Shown piece after piece: positions 1 to 11,319 of a stretch of DNA of 64,000 bases. The translations under genes were made by a program, and so were the position numbers. Source of the DNA: Rugalucina vietnamica (taxonomy: Eukaryota; Mollusca; Bivalvia; Lucinida; Lucinidae); contig OZ024869.1 of NCBI GenBank assembly GCA_964017185.1, positions 1,386,501 through 1,450,500 of the forward strand, in the 5' to 3' direction. The stretch's first letter is position 1. Each line of letters opens with the position of its first letter. Below the pieces are notes generated by a model that was given only the letters and a program-made list of their open reading frames with translations, searched no databases and was not told the DNA's origin.

Positions 1-339
1 AACTTACAGACATGAAACAGGGAAGCTCTACGATCGCGTTTTCATATTTGGTGGAAAAATAGATTTTGTCATACCCTGGCCACAAAATCGTGTTTACAAA
101 CTTTCTGCACAGGTTACCAGACTGACAACATTGTGCATTGAATTCAGCATAAAAATACCTACAATGTGGTATATAGCAACCTTGGTACCTCTGGGGGTGC
201 AGCGAATTTTATTTTTACTGGGTCATCTAAGGGACTAACACTGCAATAAACACTATAATGAAACAATAAAGGTGGTTCAAAACATTCGTTATTCCAGAGG
301 CGTTATTTACAGTCACTGTCCTCGTAATTACTCTGTTGT
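1..339. other. No feature recognised
   Basis: AT-rich sequence with no long open frame and no repeat I can match to other parts of the window. Confidence 0.4.
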
Positions 340-612
340 AAGTACTACAGGACCAATGGTCCTACTAACGTTCACCTGACACCTGGGCCGAAGAGGTTTC
401 AGAGAAGATATTTGAAAATAATGTTTATATAAATGGACATGGCCCTAAAGCATGGGCAGATACCCCTTGGGAACAAATTGTTTTAAAAGAAAATATACCG
501 TTTGTCAATTTGATCATTTACTCCCATTACATGACTTTCTAACAATTTTCCCCATTCAATTGCATAGGATACCAAATTTCAGCTTGCCGTAAAATAGGTC
601 AAGGCCAACTTA
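340..612 (-). mobile_element. Degenerate pearl-like Helitron fragment
   Basis: Carries the hairpin end (AGGACCAATGGTCCT, then CACCTGA) and, further right, the TAAAATAGGTCAAGGCCAAC core block seen in the copies at 24,523, 33,202 and 54,413. Heavily diverged. Confidence 0.55.
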
Positions 613-650
613 GTCATCATTTATACAAACTTTGTTAAGCTAGAGGGTTG

Positions 651-890
651 TGGCCCGGTATTCCGAGGGCCCTATAGTCCGAGGGCCCGGTAGTCTGAGG
701 GCCCGATGGTCCGATAGTCCGAGGGCCCGATGGTCCGAGGGCCCGATGGTCCGAGGATTTATGGAATAAATTCAATACCAATATTCTGATTCTTGGACTA
801 GCGGGCCCTCGGACTATTGGGCCCTCGGACTATCGGACCCTCGGACTATTGGGCCTCGGACTATCGGACCCTCGGACTATCAGGATCTGC
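651..890. repeat. Inverted minisatellite array (GGGCCCTCGGACTATC word)
   Basis: A block of 17-18-bp units reading CCGAGGGCCCGATGGT (651-758) is followed, after a ~45-bp spacer, by the reverse complement (about 795-886). The whole should fold into one long hairpin. The same word array recurs at 17,625-17,766. Confidence 0.85.
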
Positions 891-905
891 AACATTTTCC
901 AAGGT

Positions 906-1184
<279 letters not shown>

Positions 1185-1187
<3 letters not shown>

Positions 1188-1345
1188 AGTTCAGTTTAAC
1201 GCCCCTGTCAAGATTATTTCACTCATCGAGACGATGCAAATCAGTAGATGGGTGAAAGCGGGAGAACCCCGAGGAAAACCACCTGGCACGCCCGAAAGCA
1301 GATCTTGGCTTATGCCACTTGTGACCCAATCGAGCACCATAAACA
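1185..1345 (-). mobile_element. tRNA-derived SINE fragment
   Basis: Shares the body of the SINE at 46,576-46,812 (GGTGAAAGCGGGAGAACCCC, ACCACCTGGCACGCCCG) but lacks the tRNA-like head. Confidence 0.6.
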
Positions 1346-1375
1346 TTTTCAGTCTCTGTTTGGGAATCAGACTAC

Positions 1376-1495
1376 ACGTATGTGAGGCGACTAAGTAGGA
1401 AATGCGCTTAAATAGGGAAAACCCGTCCAGGTGAAGAAAGAAAATTGCGCTTATCTCGGAAATCTGTTCACTGCGCTTAAGTAGGAAACGTTAGA
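1376..1495. repeat. GCGACTAAGTAGGAAATGCG word block, left member of an inverted pair
   Basis: Three or four diverged copies of GCG[A/C]TTAAGTAGGAAA. The block is inverted at 7,955-8,088. Confidence 0.7.
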
Positions 1496-1526
1496 AAACT
1501 TAATGCAATTCCTTTCAATGTTTCAT

Positions 1527-1612
1527 ATGAGCCGCGTCATGAGAAAACCGACTTTTGTGTATGCGATAATATTAGCATAAATCAGCTGAGCAGCTGATTT
1601 GCGCTTGTGTTA
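1527..1612. mobile_element. Foldback MITE (GAGCCGC family), partial
   Basis: Left end TGAGCCGCGTCATGAGAAAA and a short central AATCAGCTGAGCAGCTGATT hairpin. The right half is missing. Confidence 0.65.
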
Positions 1613-2030
1613 CAATACAAAAATAGTAGGTTTACAATGCCTCTGTTTTCTAAACCCTCTGTTTTCTAAACCCAAAGTATTAAGAGTCCTCAGTAGATTT
1701 CTGTGGCTGTGCAACATATTGTGTGTCTTCCACGAAGGCATCTTTTAACACTCGCGGCTTACATCAAAATAATAGTATTGTTATAATGCAGCAAATATGT
1801 TGCCCCCTTTCATTAATGCAATGGGTGATTGTCCGTATGTTTTCATTTACAGACGGAACCACATAATCGTCCTGATCTTCTATGCCTGCTGTGCTAGTTT
1901 AAAGTTTGATCAAAATCTATACTCCTGCCTCTATCATAATGATATTTCCCGATTTGGTCTCTTAATGGTCCCGTTCTTGGTTGCATACAGTATAAAATGC
2001 TGGTATTTGTTTCGTCGAAGTTTTAGATTA

Positions 2031-2071
2031 ACCCCCCCCCCCCCCCCCCCCCACAAAAAAAAAAAAAAAAA
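2031..2071. repeat. poly-C / poly-A run
   Basis: About 21 C then about 19 A. An assembly weak point. Confidence 0.95.
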
Positions 2072-2474
2072 GAAACATGCCAAACATTTATCATATATAA
2101 TGTATGTTCATCTACCCATGCAGTCTGTTCATAGTCGTCGACGAGTCACATGATTTAAAACATAACGCAAAAGATGTGGTTTGATGACTTAGTTATAACC
2201 CCAGAAACCGCAGTCATTTTTCGTTTGTTCGTGTTCATCGACTGATATCTCACTCGACATTTTTGGTCGGAACCTAAGCTTCATGGATAGTAGCAACTAC
2301 CTCGCACATACACCCAACAGTTTATTACCATGAAATGCCTGAATTAATACCTAGCATTAATTTGTTGGAGGGTTGGAGGGGTGCAACACGAGAATAAATA
2401 TCATTTTCATTGTCCGTCCTGGTCCGTGGAAACAAATGGTTCATATGAAATAAAATCATGTGTATTATAAGAAA

Positions 2475-4472
2475 CTAGAGGACCATTGGTCCTGTAGCTC
2501 ACCTGAGAGATTATCACATTGTAAGCTCATGAGATTTAAATGAGAATCGACCAATGAAAGTCTATGCATGGACACTATTGACCCCCGGGGCATGGCCAAA
2601 TTTGACCCAGGGGCATGACTGGCACAATTTATAATGGGGACTACCAAACATTGCTATATACAAAATATAGACGCTCTGGGCCTTTTGGTTTCAGAGAAGA
2701 AGATTTGTGTTAGTTTTTCCCATTGTAGGTCTATGAAGACTATCTACCCCCGGGGCGTGGCCAAATTTGACCCCAGGGGCATGGCTGGCACAATTTATGT
2801 AGAGGACCATTAGCCATTGCCACATACAAAATATCAAAGCTGTGTGCCCTGTGGTTTCAGAGAAGAAGATGTTTGAATTTTTTTCCCATAGCAAGTCTAT
2901 TGAGACTATCAACCTCCGGGCCTGGCCAAATTTGACCCCAGGGGCATGAATGGCACAATTTATGTAGAGGACCATTAGCCATTGCTACATACCAAATATC
3001 AAAGCTGTGGGCCCTGTGGTTTCAGAGAAGAAGATTTTTGAATTTTTTTCCCATAGTAAGTCTATGGAGACTATCGACCCACGGGGTGTGGCCAAATTTG
3101 ACCCCAGGGGCATGAATGGCACAATTTATGTAGAGGACCATTAGCCATTGCTACATACCAAATATCAAAGCTGTGGGCCTAGTGGTTTCAGAGAAGAAGA
3201 TTTTTTTTAGTTTTTCCTATTGTAGGTCTATGGAGACTATCGACCCCCGGGGCGTAGCCAAATTTGACCCCGGGGACATGATTGGCACAATTTATGTAGA
3301 GGACCATTAGCCATTGCCACATACAAAATATCAAAGCTGTGGGCCCTGTGGTTTCAGAGAAGAAGATTTTTTAATTTTTTTCCCACAGTAAGTCTATGGA
3401 GACTATCAACCCCCGGGGCGTGGCCAAATTTGACCCCAGGGGCATGAATGGCACAATTTATGTAGAGGACCATTAGCCATTGCTACATACCAAATATCAA
3501 AGCTGTTGGCCTAGTGGTTTCAGAGAAGAAGATTTTTTTAGTTTTTTTCCTATTGTAGGTCTATGGAGACTATCGACCCCCGGGGCGTGGCCAAATTTGA
3601 CCCCAGGGGCATAATTGGCACAATTTATGTAGAAGACCATTAGCCATTGCCACCTACAAAATATCAAAGCTGTGGGCCCTGTGGTTTTAGAGAAGAAGAT
3701 TTTTTAATTTTTTTCCCATAGTAAGTCTATGGAGACTATCAACCCCCAGGGCGTGGCCAAATTTGACCCCAGGGGCATGAATGGCACAATTTATGTAGAG
3801 GACCATTAGCCATTGCTACATACCAAATATCAAAGCTGTGGGCCTAGTGGTTTCAGAGAAGAAGATTTTTTTAGTTTTTCCAATTGTAAGTCTATGGAGA
3901 CTATCGACCCCCGGGGCGTGGCCAAATTTGACCCCAGGGGCATGGCTGGCACAATTTATGTAGAGGACCATTAGCCATTGCCACACACAAAATATCAAAG
4001 CTGTGGGCCCTGTGGTTTCAGAGAAGAAGATTTTTTAATTTTTTTCCCATAGTAAGTCTATGGAGACTATCGACCCCTGGGGCGTGGCCAAATTTGACCC
4101 CAGGGGCATGAATGGCACAATTTATGTAGAGGACCATAAGCCATTGCTACATACCAAATATCAAAGCTGTGGGCCTAGTGGTTTCAGAGAAGAAGATTTT
4201 TTTAGTTTTTCCCATTGTAAGTCTATGGGACCTATCTGTTGCCATGGAAACCACAATTTTGATACAATCTGCTCCAAAACCTAATGCCATCAATCCCCCA
4301 ACCCAATTATGGTTCACATCAAATTTGATCAAGATCGGCCTACTAGCTTCAGAAATATTCTTCTTTGAAATTGTGGACGGACGACGGAGGGACGACGGAC
4401 GGACGACGACGGACGACGGATGCCTGCCTATCCTATAAGCTCACCTGTGAGCCTTCGGCTCAGGTGAGCTAA
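2475..4472 (-). mobile_element. Pearl-like Helitron/Helentron-type element with ~166-bp tandem core
   Basis: Read on the - strand it starts TTAGCTCACCTGAGCCGAAG, continues with a CCGTC-rich block, and ends in the hairpin AGGACCATTGGTCCT and CTAG|T. Nine or so core units fill 2,690-4,220. Each has the marks TCTATGGAGACTATCGACCC, GACCCCAGGGGCATG and GTGGTTTCAGAGAAGAAGAT. No protein-coding capacity. The architecture matches pearl elements of oysters and similar clam elements, which have been regarded as non-autonomous rolling-circle transposons (from memory). Confidence 0.85.
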
Positions 4473-4554
4473 TAAATACATTACGAAAACTTGCCCATGC
4501 AATATACAGAGATTATTTCAGCGGTAAAAATTGAAAATTTTGTTGGATTTTTTT

Positions 4555-4636
4555 CCCTAAAACATAGATTGTGGGTGCACGTTAGAACCGTCTCAGCGAG
4601 GCGGTTCTAACGAGTACCCGCAACCTATGTTTTGGA
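4555..4636. repeat. Short perfect-looking foldback hairpin
   Basis: Arms of about 36 bases (AAAACATAGATTGTGGGTGC ... ACCCGCAACCTATGTTTT) around CGTTAGAACCG/CGGTTCTAACG, with a loop of only a few bases. Probably a miniature foldback element. Confidence 0.75.
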
Positions 4637-5212
4637 GTAAAAATAAGAAAAATATGTATATTCTTGCATACCTCAGTTTTGCTAAATAAAAGTGGGAGGT
4701 ATTTGGGGGGTACGCTTTACACGGACGTTTTCATGATGAAAAGTCAAACAAAGATCAGCTTGTGCAGCATCAAATATTTTAGCTGCTTGAGTATTGTGGT
4801 AACTGTGTAGGTTGCGCATTTCGCTAGTGTGGTACTATGGCAAAAAGCAATCGTCGAAACTTCGAAAAACCATTGCAACAACGAAAAATCCTTTAAAATA
4901 AACCCCGAATACAGGTATTTGTTAGTTACACACAATTCGCAGGCGATAAGCCAGTGGTTAGCAGATAATCGGTGTTTTAATTACAATTTTAGCTGCACTA
5001 TTGAAACTGATATTTTATTGATGTAAACAATCGGAAAAGCAGAACTGCTTATCATATATAATGTCACATAAATCCCGCCACCATCCATTTTGACTTTCCC
5101 TTTCTATTCTCTGCCCAAAGATACACCATGGCGATTTTTTCCTTTCTTTTTCTACTGTTGTTTTGCGTTTATACAGTTCAAGTTTAGTGTGCGGGAGAAA
5201 ATAATCAAGGTG

Positions 5213-6288
5213 GACCCTGTCCTATAGTTACCTCCCCTATATCACAAGTACTGGTCCCTGTCCAACAGTTAGCTCCACAATAACACAATTGCTGGTCCCT
5301 GTCCAACTGTTAGCTCCACAATATCACAAGTATTGGTCCCTGTCCTACAATTACCTCCCCTATATCACAAGAACTGGTCCCTGTCCAACAGTTACCCCCA
5401 CTATATCACAAGTACTGGACCCTGTCCTACCGTTACAACCCCTATATCAAAAGACCAGGACCATGACCTACCGGTACATCCCCTATATCACAAGTACTGG
5501 TCCATGCCCTACCGGTATAATCCTAATATCATAAGTAATGGACCCTGTCCTACAGTAACATCCCCTATATCACAAGTACTGGTCCCTGTCCTACGGGTAT
5601 ATCCCTTATATAACAAGCACTGGACCCTGCCACACCGTTACTTCCCCTATATCACAGGTACTGGACGATGTCCTACCGGTACATCATCCATATCATAAGT
5701 ACTGGACCCTGTCCTACCGTTACATCCCTATGTTACAAATACTGGTCTCTATCATACCGGTACATCCCCTATATCACAAGTACTGGACTCTGTCCAACAG
5801 AGCCATCCCCTACATCACAAGTACTGGACTCTGTCCCACAGTTACCTCCCCTAGATCACAAGTGCTAGTCCCAATCCTTCGGCTACATCCCCTATATTGC
5901 AAGTACTGGTCCCTGTCCTATAGTTACCTCCCATATATCACAAGTACTGGTCATTGTCCTACCGCTAAGCTCACTATATCCCTAGTACTGTAACCTTACC
6001 TACCGGTACATCCCCTATATCACAAATTCCGGTCCCTGTCCTACAGAAACTGCCCCTATATCACAAGAACTGGACACTGTCCTACCGGTGTATCCCCTAT
6101 ATCATAAATACTCCGGGACCCTGTCCTACAGTTTCCTCTCCTATATCACAAGTAGTGGACCCTGTCCTTCTGTTACAGCCCCAATATCACAATTATTGGT
6201 CCTTATCCTACCGGTACATTCCCTATATCACAAGAACTGGACCCTGTCCTACAGTTACATGTACCTCTCCTATATCACAAGTACTGCA
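5213..6288. repeat. 41-bp satellite array, about 26 units
   Basis: The unit contains CTATATCACAAGTACTGG, TCCCTGTCCTAC and GTTACCTCCC. Spacing measured from 5,238 to 5,361 is exactly three units. Because 41 is not a multiple of 3, each reading frame cycles through the unit, which produces several overlapping false open frames. Confidence 0.93.
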
Positions 6289-6433
6289 CGCAGATAAGCG
6301 ACGTTCATAGACAGTGCATTAATAAAAAAGAAGGGGCCTCTGACCATGTTCGTAAAGCCCCTAACTCACTGGAATGCGACAACTAGAGACTTCGCGACAA
6401 AGATCAACGATATAAACATGTAACATTCACATT

Positions 6434-6927
6434 GCAGTATCATTCAATGGACATTTATGAGACAAAGTCGCGAACTTCGGTCTAATTTTGAACATATGTC
6501 TCGGGACTGTCGCGCGATAGTGCAGCATTCGTGAGATTGTCACACGACGTTCCCACGAATGTAGCTTTAGTTTCATTTTCATTCGTATGACAGTCGCGAG
6601 ACATTCGTGAGAGTGTCTCACGACATTCGTACGAATGTCGCTTAGTTTCATTTTGCCGCCAGATAGTTGCGAGGTGTTCGCATGTTTTCTCAAGACTATC
6701 GCGCGACTGTCGACGGGAAATTTTCGCATTGTAAATTCGCCAAAATTTCGCGGCGACATGTGCGATCGACGGTCTCGCAACATATTTTGGCGAAAAATTG
6801 GCATAAAGTTTTTAAACGTGTTTAAAACCTTCGCGACTAGTTCGCGACGCATGAACATTCACGACACTCGTGCGACTAAATTCGCAAAACAGTCGCGAGA
6901 AATTCGCATGCCAGTGAGATACTAGCT
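6434..6927. mobile_element. CpG-rich foldback element (TCGCGA words)
   Basis: Diverged terminal inverted repeats (GCAGTATCATTCAATGG and the inverse of CACTGGCATGC.. at 6,905-6,927) surround many copies of TCGCGA, ACGAATGTCGC and CATTCGTGAGA. It includes a ~100-bp internal duplication around 6,520-6,660. Ends are approximate and the flanking duplication is not exact. Confidence 0.5.
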
Positions 6928-6930
6928 TTA

Positions 6931-7818
6931 AGTACCAGTCACACGTCAACGGATAACACGACCGGACGACTAACGGATAGTAAAAATTCAGTATTTTCGA
7001 GTCCGTTGGTGTCCGTTTCTTGTCCGTTTCTTGTCCGTTCCTCGTCCTGTTTATACGTTCCTTGTCCGGTGATGTTCGTTTTGTCCGTTGTTATCCGGTG
7101 ACAAATTTTGAACATGCTCAAACATGTTCAAAATTTGGAACGGACGCCACCGGATAAAAATGTCCGTTAAACGAACGTTAGCTATCCGTTGGTGTGCGTT
7201 TTGTCCGGTACTCATCCGTTCAACGTCCGGTACTTATCTGGTTCATGTCCGTTTCGTGGCTGGTCTACCGAAGCCACGAACGAACGACTACCGGACATGC
7301 AACGGATGAAACGGCGACAACCGGAAAACAAACGGACAAGAACCGCATAAAACGTTCGAGTAACGGATATGAAGTGATAATGTATGAAATCAAAGCAATT
7401 ATGCCTACGTTTCGTAAAAGTTAGACGATTATCTCGATATGATTTGTCCATTCTATTTTATGACTTTCAAGTGAGAGGACAATTAAATATAAACTGTTTT
7501 ATACTTGATTTGTATGTGACAGGTGATATGCGTTCATTGACCGTTAGAAGAACGTTTTGTCCGTTCCTCGTGCGGTACATATTCGTTTTGTACGTTACGC
7601 ATTCGTTACTCATTCGGTAATATGTGTTGGTTATCCGGTATATGTCCGTTTCTTATCCGTTACTTGTGCGGTTTATGCGTTTCTCATGCGTTTCTCACAC
7701 GTTTAGCGATAGCGTCCGTTCGTATCAAGACTAATTACACCACCGGATAAAAATATTTTGCTAAATTTCTATCCGTTCGGCGTCCGGTGGTGCTATCCGT
7801 TCAGATGTGACAGGTACT
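6931..7818. mobile_element. TTA-flanked TIR element filled with GTCCGTT words
   Basis: Left end AGTACCAGTCACACGTCAAC; right end, inverted, AGTACCTGTCACATCTGAAC; 29 of the first 35 bases match. TTA lies on both sides (6928-6930, 7819-7821), the duplication expected for PIF/Harbinger-type elements. The interior is a mosaic of GTCCGTT and ATCCGGT in both orientations. No transposase. Confidence 0.75.
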
Positions 7819-7954
7819 TTAGCTGTACACTCAATGGTCGAAAAAATCTTTAAGACAGTGTTTCTCAAGACACGACGTATTGATATCCTATGTTTATGCA
7901 ATTAACAAGTTGCAATTATAAGTCCGACTCGTATTAACTTTTCCAAGTCGTTTT

Positions 7955-8088
7955 CCCACTTAGTCGCATTTCCCACTTAGTCGCATTTCCCACTTAAGCG
8001 CCTGACGGACGTTTTCCTAGATAGTCGTAACTTTTTCCTACTTAAGCGCATTTCCGACTTAGTCGCCTAACACACGTCTAGAAAATAT
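7955..8088. repeat. TTCCCACTTAGTCGCA word block, right member of an inverted pair
   Basis: Five or six copies of TTCCCACTTAGTCGCA and TTCCTACTTAAGCGCA. Its outer edge (GACTTAGTCGCCTAACACAC) is the inverse of the outer edge at 1,376. Confidence 0.75.
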
Positions 8089-8096
8089 TTTACATT

Positions 8097-8515
8097 TTTA
8101 AGTCAATATCTCTCTAAACTAAAAAGTTTAAAACAATTCTGTATGGTTCTGAATTCATTCATCTTTTTTCGACAAAGTTTCATTGAAATTAAATAAAAAC
8201 TGCGTGACATAATTTTGGATCATGTTGTTTAATGTTTGATCTACAAAAGGCTGAAAAATTGATTCCCAATCTGGAACACAGACAGTCTTCACACGTGATA
8301 AACTGATTCCCGAACAGGCAGCATATGTAATTTATGTCTCCGATGAGGAATCAGAATTATTAAAAATATTTCATATTTTCATAATTCAATAGCTTTTAAA
8401 CTAAGCAGTTTTAAAAAAATTCTGGACGGTAAAAAGTTTGGAAATTCATTCATCTTTATGCTGGCCAAGTTTCATTGAAATTAAATGAAAACTCTGACAC
8501 ATAATTTTTGTTTTG
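8097..8515. repeat. Imperfect duplication
   Basis: Two related stretches (8,100-8,215 and 8,385-8,515) share GAATTCATTCATCTTT, AGTTTCATTGAAATTAAAT and GACA.ATAATTTT. No gene visible. Confidence 0.55.
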
Positions 8516-8527
8516 TAAGCACAGGGG

Positions 8528-8612
8528 TTTAGGTCCGTCACAGTGCGAAATGATTCTTTATGATATCTGCTACTGATTCTTTATGATAGCGTTACAGATT
8601 CTTTATGATTAT
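8528..8612. repeat. GATTCTTTATGAT word block with TIR end
   Basis: Starts TTTAGGTCCGTCACAGTG, followed by three GATTCTTTATGAT words. The inverse of the start and the words is at 16,070-16,177. Confidence 0.75.
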
Positions 8613-8659
8613 CTTAGCTCATCTATTGGTAAGTGATGAGAAACCGGTGTTTCTAAGGT

Positions 8660-10345
8660 TTTTATACCCCCCGCCAAAACGAAGTTTTAAGGGGGGTATA
8701 CTGTTTTCACGTTGTCCGTCCGTGCGTCCGTCCGTGCGTCCGTGTGTCCGTCCGTGCGTCCGTCCGTAACGTTTTGTTTCTTTAATATCTTGAAGACCCA
8801 TTGATGGAATTTAATGAAACTTAGCAGGCATCTGCATATCTATGGAGCAAATATGTACATGCAAAAATTAAGGGCTAGGGGCCTGTCCCTTTTGAGTTAC
8901 TTCCCTTTATAGTTCTGGATGGCTTTTGTATACAGAGAAGATAGTGCATTTACGGGCCGATCAACTCCTACCACAGTTTTTGTTGGAACTTTTTGATATT
9001 ATGCCTAAATGATGTAGACCCATTGGACATTTGCATGAAGAAATGTTATTGCGAAAAAATAATTTTTGACAAAATGACAGCAATGAGAACTTAGACAATT
9101 TTCTTAGGTTTTTTTACAGGTAAGGGCTTTTACGGGCCGATCAACTCCTACCACAGTTTTTGATGGAACAATATGATATCATGCCTACATGATGTACACC
9201 CATTGAACATTTGTATGAAGAAATGTTATTGCAAAAAAAATTATTTTTGACAAAATGACAGCTATGAGAACTTAGACAATTTTTCTTAGTTTTTTACAGG
9301 TAAGGGCTTTCACGGGCCAATCAACTTCTACCACAGTTTTTGATGGAACAATCTGATATCATGCCTACATGATGTACACCCATTGGACATTTGCATGAAG
9401 AAATTATATTGTGAAAAAATAATTTTTGACAAAATTACAGCTATGAGAACTTAGACAATTTTTCTTAGTTTTTTTTACAGGTAAGGGCTTTCACGGGCCG
9501 ATCAACTCCCACCACAGTTTTTGAAGGAATAATTTGATATCATGCCTAAATGATGTACACCCATTGGACATTTGCATGAAGAAATTTTATTTCGAAAAAA
9601 TAATTTTTAAGAAAATTACAGCTATTAGAACTTAGACAATTTTTCTCAATTTTTTTTACAGGTAAGGGCTTTCAAGACCTGATCAACTACTACCACAGTT
9701 TTTTGATGAAACAATTTGATATTGTGCCTACATTATGTACACTCACTGGACATTTGCATGAAGAAATTTTTGTTGCGGAAAAATAATTTTTTGACAAAAT
9801 GACAGTTATGAAAACTTTTTCTTAGTTTTTTACAGGTAAGAGCTTTCACGGGCGGATCAACTCCTGCTACAGTTTTTGATGGAATAATTTGATATTATGC
9901 CTACATGATCTACACTCTTTGGACATCAGCATGAAGAAATTTTATTGCGAACAAAAAAAAAATACAAAATGACAGCTATTGAGGGCATTAACAGGCCGAT
10001 AAACTCCTACAGCAGTTTTTGAAGGAACAATTTGATATTATGCCTATATGATTCAGATCCTTTGGAAATTTGCATGCATAAATATTATTGTGAAAAATTA
10101 ATTTTTGACAAAAATGACGGCTATGAGAACTTAGACAATTTTTCTTAGTTTTTTTTACAAGTAAGGGCTTTCACGAGCAGATCAACTCCTACCACAGTTT
10201 TTGATGGAACAATTTGATATCATACCTACATGATGTACACCCATTGGACATTTGCATGAAGAAATTATATTGCCTAAATAATTTTTGTGGTAAACAGTCA
10301 CCCTGCGGGGGGTATTTAATAAGCATTGCTTATTGACTCTTTTTT
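8660..10345 (+). mobile_element. Helitron/Helentron-like element, GGGGGTAT family, ~180-bp tandem core
   Basis: 5' hairpin ATACCCCCCGCC ... GGGGGGTAT, then a (CCGTCCGTG)n stretch, then seven or eight core units (GGGCCGATCAACTCCTACCA, ATGATGTACACCCATTGGAC, AATGACAGCTATGAGAACTT). It ends CGGGGGGTATTTAATAAGC with a 3' hairpin. No protein. Confidence 0.8.
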
Positions 10346-10629
10346 CATTGATGCCTGAAATGACCTTTTTGGCATACATACATAGTATATATGAGCTGGA
10401 AATTGTTCTCCATCAATTTTAGCAATGTTGGTATACAGGTTGAAAGTTAATGGGTGATTAAATCCTTAAAATGGTTAATTAAGCAAGGAAAATCGAAAAT
10501 GAATATTAAAATACATAACACATCAATACATTTTATCAACAGTTTAGAAATTTAACTAATTATCTATGAACTAACACTTTTCAATGCATGTAAATCTTCA
10601 AAGGAATTGTTTTGCAGACTTTTGTGTTT

Positions 10630-10745
10630 TAAAGCATCAAAAGTATCATAAAGAATCTGTGACAAAATTTTGTCACGGATTCCGTATGATACAAAATGAT
10701 GGGTAACGGATTCTTTATGATATGTTACAGATTCTTTATGACATC
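10630..10745. repeat. ATCATAAAGAATC word block, both orientations
   Basis: About five copies of the same word as at 8,528 and 15,650, and a GTGACAAAATTTTGTCAC palindrome. Confidence 0.75.
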
Positions 10746-10990
10746 ATAGCCTACAACCTATCACTCTTTTATCGAGATAAACTACCAATTATGAGGCCCT
10801 CCCAGGGTTTATGGGGATTCAGGGAGAAGGGCTATCTATTTTCAGAGAATTTGGGAGAAGGATCATTTATTTTAGGGGATTTGGGGAGAAAGCATAACTT
10901 TTTGGAGTTTTAGGGAGCAGGGGGCTGAGGAAAACATTTTATGAGCTGGGGAGAAAGGTCATTTTTTCTTTCAGGGTGCAGGGAGCAAAG

Positions 10991-11023
10991 ACCCCCCCCC
11001 CCCCCCGGGAGGGGGGGGGGGGG
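10991..11023. repeat. poly-C / poly-G palindrome
   Basis: About 17 C, then GGGA, then about 14 G. Likely to be unstable and error-prone in assembly. Confidence 0.95.
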
Positions 11024-11319
11024 TCAATGATTAATGTCTCTGATCTACAAAGCAGGTTTGTACTATGCGGTTCGGTAAACAAGTCATAATTTTATCAGGC
11101 AAACTGAGATTTGAGCATTTATTTTCAAATATTATGATATGGTTTGGTTAAGATATGACTAGATGTCACAGTAAACAAGTTTTGAGTCATGTTGGGGCAA
11201 AGGGCCACCACTTCTTGTGTTTTAAACAATACTATAGATTCATGAACACAACTTGCATGGTAGAAAGTTGCATCGGAGTCCTGTAGCCTACCCTACGGCA
11301 CTGTACTTCCTTTTTTTAA

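Noticed and set aside
5289..6297. Several 65-121 codon frames rich in Tyr, Ile, Thr, Pro
   Set aside because: They overlap one another in different frames of the 41-bp satellite and have no start or splice context.
6427..7620. Open frames of 60-143 codons on both strands
   Set aside because: They lie inside the CpG-rich word-array elements. CpG-rich, stop-poor words keep frames open by chance.
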